A stretch of 64,000 bases of DNA from Solanum dulcamara (lineage: Eukaryota; Streptophyta; Magnoliopsida; Solanales; Solanaceae), in contig NC_077240.1 in the NCBI RefSeq assembly GCF_947179165.1, positions 29,491,001-29,555,000 on the forward strand, read 5' to 3'. A program made the translations under genes and the position numbers. The notes under the pieces were generated by a model. It searched no databases. It saw only the letters and a program-made list of their open reading frames with translations, and was not told the DNA's origin. Shown here piece after piece: positions 11,155-22,872 of the stretch; position 1 is the stretch's first letter; every line of letters begins with the position of its first letter.

Positions 11155-12054
11155 CTAAAACTGATGGTAACCCGACCTCAAATCAATCTTTGAGAACACT
11201 GATGCACCTTGAAGCTGGTCAAATAAATCATCAATGTGAGGGAGAGGATACTTGTTCTTGATAGTGACTTTGTTCAACTGTCGATAGTCAATACACATCC
11301 TCATAGTACCATCTTTCTTCTTCACAAATAAAACTGGTGCACCCCACGGTGATACACTAGGTCTAATAAACTCTTTCGTCAACAAATCTTCCAATTGTTC
11401 TTTCAACTCTTTCAATTCTGCCGGAGCCATCCGATAAGAAGAAATAGAGATAGGTTTAGTGTCATGCTCTAAATCAATTACAAAATCGATATCACGGTCA
11501 GGAGGAACTCCCGGCAAGTCTGTAGGAAATACATCCATAAACTCTCTCACCACCCTCGTAGTCTCTATATGAGATGACTCCGTGGTGAGATCACGTACAT
11601 GAGCCAAATAAGACAAACAACCCTTATCCATCAAGCGACGAGCACGAATATAAGATATCACCCCCTTAGGATACGAACTCGGATTACCCTTCCATACTAA
11701 GCTAGGTAAACCGGGATAAGCTAAGGTCACGGTCTTTGCATAACAATCTAATATAGCATGATAAGGAGATAACCAGTCCATACCCAATATCACATCAAAA
11801 TCAAGCATGTCTAGTAAAATCAAGTCTGCACGGGTCTCTCTACCCGAAAATATCACCAAACATCCCTTGTATACCCGATCCACTACTAAAGATTCACCTA
11901 TTGGGGTAGAAATAGTAATAGGCACAATAAGGGACTCACTCACATAATCAATACCCACATCGAAATAAGTCGACACATAAGAATAGGTAGACCCTGGGTC
12001 AAATAATACTGACGTAAAATGATGGCAAACCAGAACAATACATGTAATAACCAC
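11155..12054 (-). pseudogene. Gypsy pol: protease and RT first half, copy 2
   Basis: 300 codons on the - strand: protease (LFDPGSTYS), linker, then RT through DLRSGYHQ. A one-base net insertion near 11158 (CTAAAACTG where copy 1 has CTCAACTG) shifts the frame and ends the ORF. Copy 1 is open here, so the lesion arose after the two units separated. Confidence 0.9.
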
Positions 12055-12330
12055 ATCAGAGGCCTCTGCCTCAAATTTACCTAGTATAGCATAGCATAAT
12101 TAATGGTCACCCTTAGCCTGTGAACCACTACAACCACCACCTCGAGTACTCCATGAAGTACCTCAAACAACTAAAACTGGTGTATTGCAGACAACTTGTG
12201 ACCCTGGCTAAATAGAAGAAGAATCACATATTTGCCCCTTATTCAAACTCACCATCACAAAACAACCTAAGTAAACTACTCCCAACTCATCATAGGAGGA
12301 CCGACAGGTCTATGAGCAAGAATAAACCTC
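12055..12330 (-). pseudogene. Decayed gag C-terminus and zinc-knuckle remnant, copy 2
   Basis: Same broken stretch as in copy 1 (5530..5805), with the same stop before CYAILG. No CCHC box is readable. Confidence 0.5.
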
Positions 12331-12332
12331 TA

Positions 12333-12530
12333 TCACTTCTTAGCCATTCCCGCAATTATAAAAAGAAATAAGACATTACATGTGCCTTCAAGATACCCAA
12401 TTTTGAACAACCTGTCCTGACACTTGGTCAAAAAGATATAAGCCTTCTCAACAGTGATAACCTCAAACTTGGGAGACAATACCCTGACGAATCTCTCCAA
12501 ATCTCTTTTGCTCCTAAGTAAACATAGCAA
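12333..12530 (-). pseudogene. Gag N-terminal remnant, copy 2
   Basis: Identical 65-codon product to 5808..6005 in copy 1, again without the main capsid domain. The shared deletion shows both units descend from an element that had already lost gag. Confidence 0.6.
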
Positions 12531-12936
12531 CGCTAGAAGACATAGGTGGAACCACAGATCTCAAAGGAATCCAAAGTGGGCTAATTAGATATCTAAAATT
12601 TGAAATCTAACTGTCAAAGTCTAACCGACCATCTTCCATACTTTTTTTTTGTTGCTCCACGTCTTCATACTCATAATCAGGCTCGAATAGGCATCATTAA
12701 ATCATCCTTAAGCAAGAGCCGATATTTCGAACCCGACTGTTACTTTTAATGCGGAAGGAATAGATCAGAGGTAAATAACACTTGATATGAATAAATCGCA
12801 CGAAGGGAGTAAAAAGAAAGAAATTCTCCTATTAAGTATCTTGTAGCCTCTCGAAGATAAGTACGGACGTCTATGTACCGATACGCAAGACTCTACTAGA
12901 CACCCTGCTCTTTAACTTATAAGACCGGTGAACCTA

Positions 12937-12950
12937 GTGCTCTGATACCA
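12937..12950 (-). promoter_or_regulatory. Primer binding site, copy 2
   Basis: The - strand reads TGGTATCAGAGCAC three bases inside LTR3, as in copy 1. Confidence 0.92.
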
Positions 12951-12953
12951 ATT

Positions 12954-15111
12954 TGTCATGACCCAAAAACTGAGGTTATGATGGCACACATCTCAAAACT
13001 CAATCTGATGTGTAACCCTAAAAATAAAACTCATACAAGACTTCCAAAGGGGAAAGTGATGCCACGATTTAAATAAAAAGAAAAAAAAACAATGAAGAAA
13101 TTATCCCAAAACCTGGTGTCATAAGTATAAAGAGCATCTAATACAAGGTTCGAATCTGAAGATACAACATAAGTCTTTGAATGATACAAAAGACTGAAAA
13201 ATAAAGATAGACTAGTGACGATCCGAATTTTGGGACCTCACCACTAATTTGAGAATACACAATCCGCTAGAATATTAACTGCCACGTGGGGTACCCCGAC
13301 TAGTATCTGCATCAAAAAGGGACACAGAAGTAGGGGTGAGTACAATTCACATGTACTCAGTAGGTATTAGCTGACTGAGTATAAGGAATTAATCAAACCT
13401 ATGAAATAAACTAAGGAACGCTTCCACCTGCATACAGAAAAGTCTCACTTCGGCATCGGTGCCGCCAATTTATATATATAGTGGCACGAGTAAAGTAAAC
13501 CCATAATAACAATTCATAATCACAATTAATCGAATAATTCAAGCAACACAAATATCAATGCAATGCAATGCAATATGATAATGCAATGATGTGGTGGTAC
13601 GGTGGAATCAAGACTGTCGCACAGCCTGTCGTATACACCTGCCGAGCTGTGCTACCAAGCAGGATCCATGGGGGTCTCGCAGACCATATACCTCAATCAC
13701 AATATCTCATTATCCTTGCCACCTCCTCGTGGTCAAGGGATCACAATGCATTCACTACCCTGTCAGAAAACTGCCTCGATCAGGGACTCAAGATACAAAG
13801 GTTAGGATCACAATGCATCCACTACCCTGCCGGAAAATTGCCTCGGTCAAGGACTCAAGATACAAAGGTTGGGATCACAATGCATCCACTACCCTGCCGG
13901 AAAACTGCCTCGGTCAGGGACTCAAGATACAAAGGTTTAAAGGTGTTTCATTTTCTTTCTCAAAAAGAATTTCCATATTTCTCAACTTTCCATGTTTCAT
14001 GATATGATGAATGAGGATGAATGCATCAAAACATATATGCATGGAAGTAATAATCAACTCACATGTGGTATAAGGTTCAAAGTTCTCAAAACTTAACCTA
14101 CACATGATATTTACCCTCAATAAATAGTAACGGGAAGAACACACTTTCATTTAAATATTTACCCCTTTCTCAACAATATTTCAATACTCAAGTATGCTCA
14201 AAACCCACAACTCAATCTCTCAGGCGGCATCACAAGTCAAATAATATACTCAAGCCTCTCTCTTAGGCAAATCATAATTCACATGCTCTCAAAGCAAATA
14301 AGATAACAAATAAGGCCCCCACACGGGCTATGTAATACAAATAAACCCCGTCACGGCAACACATTAATAAATAAGCCTCCACACGGACATCACAATATAT
14401 ATAACATTCTCAACTCATACTACAACCCCATCCCAAAGTCTATAACATATGAATGACTAATTACCCCATCTCAATCTCAAAGAAAGATAGCCAAACCTAC
14501 CTCAATTGCCGAAACCGCACTCGAATACCTCTACCGGACAAGCAACTCTCGAATTCAGCGCCCAGAATGACAACCCACTATCAACAATGAAACATACACG
14601 TCACAAGGAGTCCAAGGACACCCATATTGATAGGTTTCAGAACCGGGGGTAAAATGGTCCAAAAATTAACTATTTTCGAAAAGGGTCAAATCTGGAAATT
14701 TATTGAACAATTCCATTCTATTGGTAATAAGGAACTCATGGTTGAAAAACCCATAAAAATAGAGCTCAAAATGAGTTGGAAATCACAATTTTCCTTAAAT
14801 TCGGATTAGGGAAGAAACAAAGATTTTTGGGGTTTGAAACTAAAATTTAAGAGTTAAAATCGTCAAAAACTTAATGAAAAAGGAAGGTTTTAGGTCAAAA
14901 ATCACTTACCCAACACTTTGCCTCGAAAATCTCTTCTCAAATCACCTCAAGGAGTTCAAGAACTCAAACAAATGATGAAAAATATTGAAATGGGAAGAAA
15001 GGGGCATTTTCTGCCCAAAAAATTATTGTTCACGCGTGTTACTGTTCATGCATGTTACTGTTCACGCGTGTTTTGTACAAATTTTTAAAAATCACCCTCA
15101 AGGTCATTACA
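12954..15111 (-). repeat. Gypsy LTR copy 3 (right end of array)
   Basis: 2158 bp, TGTCATGACC to GGTCATTACA on the + strand. It is the 5' LTR of internal copy 2. Beyond 15111 the sequence changes abruptly to copia pol. About fourteen differences from LTR1 were noticed, mostly transitions. Confidence 0.94.
13739..13937. repeat. Three 67-bp direct repeats inside LTR3
   Basis: Same triplet as in LTR1 and LTR2, with units at 13739, 13806 and 13873. Confidence 0.9.
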
Positions 15112-15114
15112 CCC

Positions 15115-15795
15115 TTTTGGGGCATGAAGTAAGTACCTTTTCAATATAATAAGACTGTAACAATTCTAAGGATTCTTATACCTAAGATCACATCAGCAAC
15201 TCCAAGATCTTTCATATCAAAGTTGTTTTCTATCATACATTTAGTAGCATTTATGTCATCAGCGTCTCTACGATGATCAACATGTCATCAATATATAAAC
15301 AAACAATGGTTTTGTGATTTGGAGTGTCTGTAATGTGAACACATTTATCATTCTTGTTTTAGTTCATAAAGTGACTTAACAAATTTGCACACTTTCTTTC
15401 ATTTACCAGGAACCACAAAGCCATTGGGCTGTTCTGTGTAAATTTCTTCCTCAAATTCTTTATTTAACAAAAGTTGTTTTCACATTCATTTGATGTATTT
15501 GAAGGCCATATACTGCAGGTAATGCAATGAACATCCAAATGGATATTCTAATTATTGTTGGGTATGTGTTGAAAAAATCAAGACCTTTTTTTTGTCTAAA
15601 GTCTTTGACAACAAGTCTTACTTTGAAATTATCAATAGTTCCATCAACTTTTATTTTCATTTTAAAGATCCATTTTGAACACAAAGTTTTATTTTCTAGA
15701 GGAAGATCAACCAACTCCCTAGTATGGTTGCTCAATATTGAACAAATATCACTATTGACAGCCTTTTTCCAAAAGGATAAGTCTACAGAGGACAT
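15115..15795 (-). pseudogene. Copia A reverse transcriptase fragment
   Basis: The open part (15460..15795) reads FWKKAVNSDICSILSNHTRELVDLP, CSKWIFKMK, VRLVVKDFRQKKGLDFF and GLQIHQMNVKTTFVK, the N-terminal half of a copia RT. After a break, the catalytic region appears as CLYIDDMLI near 15265..15300. Reverse transcription would need both parts in one frame, which is lost here. Confidence 0.85.
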
Positions 15796-15810
15796 AGTTT
15801 CTTTGAATGT

Positions 15811-16850
15811 TTAAGGATCATGTTCTAGAAGAAATGTTACAAAATCATATCCAAAGGAAGTATATGTCACTTGACGTTTGCTACGCCTTGGAATCTCTTT
15901 TATTAGCCATATTCTCCTTTGGTTCTTCTCGAGGTAGTTTAGACCCTTCACTAGACAATTCAAGTCTAGTTTTATACGGATAAATATGTTCAAAGAATTC
16001 AGCGTTATCTAATTCAATTATCGTATTGTCATGAATTTCCGAATGTTTAGATTTATGAACAAAAAATCAACATGCTTTACTGTCTGTAGCATATCTAATG
16101 AAAACACAATCTATAGTCTTAGATCCTATTTTGAACCTATTAGGTTTAGGAGCTTGGACTTTGACTAGACACCCTCACACTTTAAAGTATTTCAAGTTGG
16201 GCTTTCTTTCTTTCCATTTCTCATATGAAATAGACTGTGGTCTACTGTGGGGCATGCTATTGAGTATTTGATTTGCTGTAAGGATGGTTTCATAAGTTTT
16301 GTGGTAAACCTGAACTTATAAGTAAAACATTCATCATTTTCTTTAAAGTTCGATTTTTCCTTTCTGCAATTTCATTAGATTGAGGTGAGTAAGGGGCAGT
16401 AGTTTGATGGATAATTCCATTTTTCAAACATATTTCTATAAAATGAGATTCATACTCTCCGCCTTTATCATTTCTTATCATTTTTATCTTTTTACCCAAC
16501 TAATTTTCAACTTTAGTTTTGTATTGCCTAAAGACTGATATTGCTTCATCATTACCATTCAACAAATAGACATAACAATAGTGTAATCGTCAACAAAAAT
16601 TATGAAATACTTTTTCCCATCACGAGATGGTGTTGACTTTATATCAAAAATATCAGTGTGAATCAACTCTAAGCGATCAAAATTTATTTCAATAGATTTA
16701 TAAAGATGCTTAGCATACTTAGATTCAACACAAACTTGACATTTTGATTTATTGCAATCAAAATTAGGTAAAACTTCTAAGTTGATCTATTTTCACAAGG
16801 TTTTGTAATTGACATGTCTCAAATGTTCATGCCATAAATAATTTGACTCA
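15811..16850 (-). pseudogene. Copia A integrase and linker fragment
   Basis: The - strand ORF 16290..16499 carries the integrase second Asp context (MIRNDKGGEYES) and Glu context (PYSPQSNEIAERKNRTLK). Broken frames to the right carry CNKSKCQVCVESKYAKH (zinc region), LELIHTDI (first Asp) and GKKYFIIFVDDYT. The stretch 15811..15993 is the post-integrase linker (RRSKRQ .. DFVTFLLEHDP). It is neither intact nor continuous. Confidence 0.8.
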
Positions 16851-17100
16851 AGCAAGGAAGAAGGACCAGAAATATTGAGTTTGAAAAAAAAACCGAGAGG
16901 TTAACCTTTTCCTACAAATATTTTGTTCTTACTTATTACAACTTTGTTAAATACAAACACTGTTTAAAGTCAACCTTGTTAGATGTCCTTTCCAAGAGGA
17001 CCTTTCAATAATCTTTAATTTAAATTATTGCAGAATTACCTATGAACATAATCTAATTGGGTCCAATAAGAGCATATGAACCAAATGCTTCTTTATAACA

Positions 17101-17825
17101 CAAAATATGACAGGTGATTTTTTACCAATATTCATGTCTATACAAAAAATTGTATATTTTAGTAGACATGTATTTCATGAAAGATCACAACATTTTTAGT
17201 GACACTTTTTTATAAGACAACACAACTCTTTTGAACAAGTATGTATATTTAATTTGGTAATTTCATACTATTCATATCATATCATATACTAGTACAAGAG
17301 AAACTCAATGACCAAAATATACTCCAAGAATTTTGTGGGTCTAACATAACACAAAAATGTCATTCAATGTCATTTCTTATGCTTCCACATTTAAATTAGA
17401 CAACAAGTCTAATTTTGTCTTTATCACAAGAAAAGAATCCAACATTTTAAATATGATCTCAAAAATATTTTTCAAGTATCTGAAAATAATTTTTTACATA
17501 TTTATTTTCTCATGCTTTCAAATGTATAATATTAAAATACATATTGACAGCGTAAAGCATCTTTTAAAGATAATATTCTACAAAAGAATTATAGTTCTTT
17601 CATTTTCTTTGACAATCTTTACATATTGTTAAAGTTTAATTCATAGAGGCATCCATTGTAGACATAAAATCATTAATTTTATGTCACTAGTATTTTTTTT
17701 TCCTTCTGTCACAATTACACAGACCACTTAGTATTTAAAATACTAACACTTAAGACTACATCTTTTACAATTTGTTTCTACTTAACGATGAAGTTTTTTA
17801 TATTCTTCAAATCGTCAACTGATTG
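17101..17825. other. AT-rich stretch, no gene recognised
   Basis: About 0.7 kb of AT-rich DNA with only short ORFs. It may be the decayed gag end of copia A or host sequence; I can support neither. Confidence 0.4.
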
Positions 17826-17936
17826 AACTTTCTTTAATACTCATATCTAAAACACGTTTGATCTTATGTACCCATAAGATGTTATCCGTTCTTCTCTTCC
17901 GGATCTCAAATGAAGCACTTATAGAAATGTGAAATG
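17826..17936. repeat. Dispersed repeat R1, copy 1
   Basis: About 110 bp (CTTTCTTTAAT .. CACTTATAGAAATGTGAAAT) matching 26218..26326 in the same orientation with about a dozen differences. It contains ATCTAAAACACGTTTGATC and TCAAATGAAGCAC. It lies just downstream of the AP2-like fragment when read on the - strand. Confidence 0.8.
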
Positions 17937-17984
17937 GTATTTTGATAATAAGGTTCCTAGTTATATGTATCGATCATCATCACC

Positions 17985-18170
17985 TTATGAATCCCTCATC
18001 ATCACCGCGGTGCGACATATATCCTCCGAAGGTGGTGAGGGAGGAAGTTTTGGATAAGAATTGATACGATGAGAAAAATTGAGTACAACATTTTGAGTTC
18101 CCGTAAGAGCTAAGTCAGCAACATCATAGGTAGCATCAGCCACTTTTACAATGTATATCATGGCAAATAG
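17985..18170 (-). pseudogene. AP2/ERF-domain C-terminal fragment
   Basis: On the - strand the frame reads ADATYDVADLALTG, then QNVVLNFSHRINSYP and PPSPPSEDICRTA, ending in a stop near 17985. This fits the second half of a plant AP2/ERF DNA-binding domain, whose usual pattern is AA.AYD.AALAL.G..A.LNFP followed by a SYP.P.S.S..DI..AA tail as in DREB/ERF proteins. The first half, with the YRGVR and WVAEIR motifs, is missing. Homology starts right at 18170, where a copia LTR begins, so the LTR appears to have split the gene. The fragment has drifted (ADLAL for AALAL, NFS for NFP). It is too short to bind DNA. Family assignment is by motif reading only. Confidence 0.6.
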
Positions 18171-18746
18171 TGTTGGTAAAATGCGGACTAACACAAAAAT
18201 ATATATGGTCAAAATAATATAAATAAAATGAGAAAATGATGACACCAAGAATTTTACATGGAAAATCTTTTAAAAAAGGAAAAAATCACAGACCAAGAGG
18301 AGCAACTGATATCACTATAATAAAAATTTTTACACTAGATAGTCACGAGTACAACACTCAAATTGACCACAACACACTCAAAAGAAATAACACTATTTTG
18401 GTTTCCCATCTTACTAAAATATCGTTCACACTCTATTTTTCTTTACAGACTAATTTTTTAAATATAATCTATGGAAATCTCACATCTCTCTAAATATTTT
18501 TCTTTCTCTATGAATTGGATGATTGTAACAATGAGATTATGTGCTCCTTTTATAGGAGAAAATTGTTCCTATGATATCATTGGTGACATCACGGAAGACA
18601 TCAAAATTTCAACATTTGCTGCAAATTTTCTTTTGACAATTTGCTTGCAGTGTCCAAATTTCAACATTTTCTGCAAATTATATTGATTCTTTTGACAATT
18701 TGCTTCAACCATTGTTGACAAAAAAAAATATGAGTTGGACTCCACA
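18171..18746 (-). repeat. Copia LTR (element B), 3' LTR
   Basis: 576 bp. On the - strand it starts TGTGGAGTCCAA directly after a polypurine tract (GGAGGGGGAGATT, 18747..18759 region) and ends ACCAACA. It has a TATA box, CTATAAAAGG. The 119 bp on its right still encode the end of pol, so it is the 3' LTR of a copia element rather than a solo LTR. The rest of that element was replaced by gypsy sequence at 18866. Confidence 0.8.
18547..18554 (-). promoter_or_regulatory. TATA box in copia B LTR
   Basis: The - strand reads TATAAAAG within CCTATAAAAGGAGCAC, at the usual place in a copia LTR. Confidence 0.6.
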
Positions 18747-18865
18747 AATCTCCCCCTCCAGTCCTATTGACCAAAAGAAGGTATCTTCATCGTCTTAGAA
18801 AGAGCTCATGCCAACAAGTTTTTTGCACAATTTGAACTTGTCTCTTGTTACCACTTTGGTCAGTA
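18747..18865 (-). pseudogene. Copia B pol C-terminus and polypurine tract
   Basis: The - strand reads KFKLCKKLVGMSSF, matching the last residues of copia RNase H, followed by stops and GGAGGGGGAGATT next to the LTR. The fragment is cut at 18866 by a gypsy LTR end. Confidence 0.65.
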
Positions 18866-19718
18866 TGTATCATGACCTGAAAATCGGGCATGATAGCACT
18901 TGTTTTTTCCCATCGGATAAGTCAGCCTAAACCCAATAAATGTGGAAGTTAAAAGCGAAGGACAGCATAGATAAATAAATATAGATAAAGCGGTAACTTA
19001 GTCAACTACAAAATCCCCCACGGACTGATTGTCACATGTACAAGCCTTCTAATTACAAGATACGAAATAAATACAAGTCTAAATTTTTGTCTCTCGAATA
19101 AAACAAAGTAATAAGTAAAGAAGATTAGGAAAGATGACCGGCATCAACAGTTAGCTTTCGAATCACCTTAAAAGCCTCGGATGAAAATAAGAAATGCTAG
19201 GTCACTGTCCGGGCTTAGAACCTACACAAGTGTAGTTACAAGGAGTGAGTACCAACAATGTGGTACCTAGCAAGTAAACAACTAAAACTAAGCAAAGCTA
19301 GTAAAATACACGTATTCGTGCCACAACATCCAACCACCAAACAACATGTACAGAAATCAGCCCAATCTAACAGTTCTAACAACACAGTATTCATATACCT
19401 AAACAACAGTAGAATTCAATTTGCAAGCAAATTAGCACAATCAATAATACAGATCAGGGGTAAAATTGTCTACAATGGCAAAAGATGTATGATGCAATGA
19501 AATGCAATACAATGTCACATATCGTGATGCATATCTGCCCTAATGATATACATCTGTTGATCACCTCAGACCGGAACCCATGAGGGCCTCTCATAGACAA
19601 TGTATCTGCTGAAAGAGACCTCAGCTATAAAATCCGCCGAAAAAGGCCTCGTCTGCTAAAAAAACCTTGGCAAATATCCTCGACAGGTAGAAACCTTGGT
19701 CCTAAAATCCAGTATCTC
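18866..19718 (-). repeat. Gypsy LTR fragment (family different from the solo LTR)
   Basis: Begins TGTATCATGACCTGAAAATC, a typical solanaceous gypsy LTR end, and contains the usual AGGAGTGAGTACC..TGTGGTACC block. At about 19719 the sequence switches to the family of the solo LTR at 38615..40768. Most likely a second LTR was inserted into this one, leaving only part of it. The alternative is one long composite LTR, 18866..21947. Confidence 0.55.
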
Positions 19719-20733
19719 TTTCACTCCTCGGGAGAGTACCCTAGGCGTGGCCGACACTCAGAAACTATTGCTAGTCCTCAAGCGAACCACTTGGCCTGTT
19801 CACACAATCATTCAATCAATTTTCTATCAGCGGAAGACTTAACTCATCAATATGATCAAATAACTACTTATAGAATAAGTCCAAAGGCCAATAATTTGTC
19901 TAATCCACTCAACAAGACTAGTACGAACGAATGAAACTAGCCAAAAGACAATCTCGAATCAATAAGTCAACAATCTAGTCTATGAAGCCTCTATCACTAC
20001 TATCTAAATGGTGCCAATGACAGGCTCATGGCTACCTCAATTCGAATGAAGAAAACTAAACTAAAAAGCTAGAAAGACAAATGTGATATCCTCCTAAAAT
20101 AGGGAGAACTCACCAATCAGCTGAATATGAATAGATCCTCGACGATACGCCTGTTGATGACCTCTAGTACCTATATCTGCATCATGAAATGATAAAGGTC
20201 CAAATTGATGTCAGTACGTATAATGTACAAGTATGTAATAAGGCAGAATAAAACATGCATAAGGTAGAATACTATCAACTCAGATAACTCAAATCAAGAA
20301 GTAAGACACTCGATCAATATGTCATAAGTCTAAAGCAAGAGTAAGGTTTAGACAGAGACCAGTCATATACAATCTAATCCAATCAAATCAGAGTACTATC
20401 AAGACCTATATGGGAGTTTCTCTTATCCAACAACAATTACTCATGAGCCAGTGATCGTACAACAAGCTCATTATTGTTGCCACAACCGTCCAATACCTTG
20501 CCAGAGTAAAGGACAAATCTACCAATCTGGATCCAACAATTAATCAAGTCCTATCTTTTCAGAATAATAAAATAGGGAGACATCCGACCATAATGGTTCA
20601 AACCTCCCATACGTTTGGTGATGTAGTTATTGAGTTTCAATTATTACTTACTCTTACCCAATTCGGTGCTCGATACTTCTTCCATGAGTCAATGCTCATA
20701 AGACAATCAATCTCAATCAACCAATGAACAAGC

Positions 20734-20885
20734 CTCATATGACTTTTATCAGTTCATCGGTTCTATCAAATCAGTCCTTTCGGACAATCAATCTTCCAAT
20801 CAAATAAATCAACATATCTCATATGAATTTTATCAGTTCATCGGTTCTATCAAATCAATCCTTTCGGACAATCAATCTTGCAGTC
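20734..20885. repeat. 84-bp tandem duplication in LTR E
   Basis: Two copies starting CTCATATGA at 20734 and 20818, sharing TTTTATCAGTTCATCGGTTC and TCGGACAATCAATCTT. The solo LTR homologue does not obviously have it. Confidence 0.85.
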
Positions 20886-21218
20886 ATTCCCAAATTATTC
20901 ATTTATGAGTAGTTGGAACAATCATTTATAACACATTTAGTTGAGACCATTTAATTTAGTTCAATAATAAAGATGAAAAGACTATCAAGTTTCATCAAGA
21001 CTATCATTATGCTCAAATCTCAATCACAATCATATATTCACAAGTCCAAGGCTCTAGACTCAATCCTTAATCATATTCATCAAATGTTAGTCAAAATATC
21101 ATGAGGGTTTATGAAGTAAATAGTCAAAAATTATTTGTTCAAGAATAAGTTTATAGAAATCATCAATTATGCAATATTATATAAAAATATGTTATGTTTA
21201 AAGAAAATTCTCAAGAAA

Positions 21219-21315
21219 CACAATCATGGGGTCTCAATTCATTCACAATTCAACCTATCACAATCATGGGGACTCAATTCATTCACAAATCAACCTATCA
21301 CAATCATGGGGCACA
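21219..21315. repeat. 40-bp tandem repeat in LTR E
   Basis: CACAATCATGGGG occurs at 21219, 21259 and 21299, with two full and one partial 40-bp unit. Confidence 0.85.
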
Positions 21316-22109
21316 TGGAAGAATAAAGTCTATGCTTTTGTTTAGCCTTATATACCTGGAATGAAGACAAGACAATTAATCTTACAAGATATTACTTGAA
21401 TCTTTTAAACCCTAGCCTCTTATCCACTCCTTAGCCCTAGCTCTTAAGTTAAATTAGCGTAAAAGACTTAGAAATGCGTTTAGAAATTCTTTTAAGGTTG
21501 AAAATGACATATATCAGACATGGGGTAAGTATAGGAGGGGTGGGCAAAAGTCTGGAATGTCCCTCTTTAAAAATAACTTCGTGCAGAAAAATTGGCATGT
21601 TAGGGACCAGGTCTACGATGCGGATTGGTTCCCTCATACTACAAATCTTTTTCAAAATTTTCCCGATAAAATTCTAACCCCGTAGAAAATAACTAGGATA
21701 GAATTAAGTTCAACTCGCGGCAGATCTGCAATGCGGACCTGTCGCCCACTTCTCTGTTTTCGTTGCTTCACTCTAAAAATTTATCTTTTGATCCGATTGG
21801 CCTAAAATTCAACCAAGACCATTTTCCATATAATTTTTCACCCTGATCAATATTCCTTCCTCAGATTGATCAAAAAAGTTAATGAAGATGCGTTAAACGA
21901 GCAATCTCTCATCTAGGGATATTTTGGTAATTCTATCGGGTGTAACATTATCTCTTCTTCAAATCATTCTTCCTCGAATTAAGAGCCATTAGAAATGGAC
22001 TCAAGGCATGAATAACAATTAAGGATCAATCAAATCAACCAATCAATCAAACTAAACAATCTAAATAATTAATTATTGAGACTCAAGAATATACAAATCA
22101 GTTCGAGTC

Positions 22110-22872
22110 AAGAATAAAGATATTATCTTCATCATTCTCATTATTAGGCACGAATAGATGCGGGTATCTAGCTTTCATATCTTTCTCAGCTTTCCATGTG
22201 GCTTTCTCAACAAATTGATTCCTCTACAAGACTTTGACTAAGACAATCTCTTTGGTCCTCAACTTGCGAACCTAACGATCAAGGATTTAAATCGCAATCT
22301 CTTCATAGGAATGAGTATCTTTTACTCCAATACTATCAATGGGAACTACCAATTAAGGATCTCCCAAGGACTTTTTTAACATCGAGATGTAAAATACAGG
22401 ATGAATAACGACTAACTCATAAGGTAACTCCAACTCATAAGCGACACTTCCAATCCTCCTCACAATCTGGTAGGGACCAATATATCGGGGACTAATCTTT
22501 CTCTTCTTCCCAAACCTCATGACACATTTCATGGGTGATACTTTCAAGTACACCCAATCATTTACTTTAAACTTTAGGTCTCTCCTCCTCACATCGGTGT
22601 AAGATTTCTGGCAGCTTTGGGTTGTCTTCAACCTCTCTCAAATCACCTTCACTTCTCCATACTTGGTGAAGAAAATATGGCCCAATTAACTTACTTTCAC
22701 CAACTTCAAACCACCCAATTGGTGATCTACATCTCCTCCCATACAATGCTTCATAGGGAGCCATATAAATACTTGCATAATAGCTATTGTTGTATGCAAA
22801 CTCAATGAGAGATAAATGGTCATCCCAATTACCTTTGAAGTCAAATACACATGCCCTCAACATATCCTTCAA
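22110..22872 (-). pseudogene. Gypsy E integrase C-terminus and tail
   Basis: Two overlapping frames: one carries [24 protein letters not shown] and [19 protein letters not shown]; the other VNDWVYLKVSPMK, GPYQIVRRIGSVAYELELP and HPVFYISMLKK. A frameshift near 22600 separates them. Further left a chromodomain-like end is readable (EKATWKAEKDM..RYPHLF, about 22125..22200). Confidence 0.85.

Larger units (their letters stand above)
8588..12953 (-). mobile_element. Gypsy internal region, copy 2
   Basis: Same order as copy 1 and one base longer (4366 bp) because of an insertion in RT near 11158. It shares the gag deletion and the RNase H stop (10293..10295) with copy 1, but not copy 1's integrase stop. 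Private lesions are the RT frameshift and a TAG at 8799..8801. Confidence 0.92.
1..15111 (-). mobile_element. Tandem Ty3/gypsy array: LTR-internal-LTR-internal-LTR
   Basis: Three near-identical LTRs (1..2063 partial, 6429..8587, 12954..15111) alternate with two internal regions (2064..6428, 8588..12953), all on the - strand, with a period of 6524-6525 bp. Neighbouring copies share one LTR. This is the pattern expected from unequal recombination between LTRs, not from independent insertions. By eye the LTRs differ at roughly a dozen positions per 2.1 kb, mostly transitions. The array runs out of the window on the left. On the right, LTR3 abuts a copia pol fragment at 15112, so the array was inserted into that older element. 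The left TSD lies outside the window. Confidence 0.93.
15112..17100 (-). mobile_element. Copia pol fragment A, truncated by the gypsy array
   Basis: On the - strand, from about 17100 downwards, short broken frames read as copia polyprotein in order. First a protease-distal/gag-pre-integrase zone (EAFGSYALIGPN, then LRHVNYKTL). Then the integrase zinc region and core, the RRSKRQ..FGYDFVTFLLE linker, and RT up to YIDDMLI near 15265..15300 and a little beyond. The left end is cut at 15112 by LTR3. The right end is vague. No LTR of this copy is visible. Many stops and frameshifts make it an old, dead copy. Confidence 0.85.
19719..21947 (-). repeat. Gypsy LTR of element E (3' LTR)
   Basis: About 2.23 kb, from a mutated terminus TTTCACTCCTCGGGAGAGTA to TCGGGTGTAACA. 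It is clearly homologous to the solo LTR at 38615..40768: shared blocks include ACCCTAGGCGTGGCCG, CAGCGGAAGACTTAA, TGGTGCCAATGACA, TGTCAGTACGTA/GTCAGTACGTGG and CAATACCTTGCCAG. It contains two small tandem repeats (20734..20885, 21219..21315). Pol remnants follow on the right. Confidence 0.75.
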
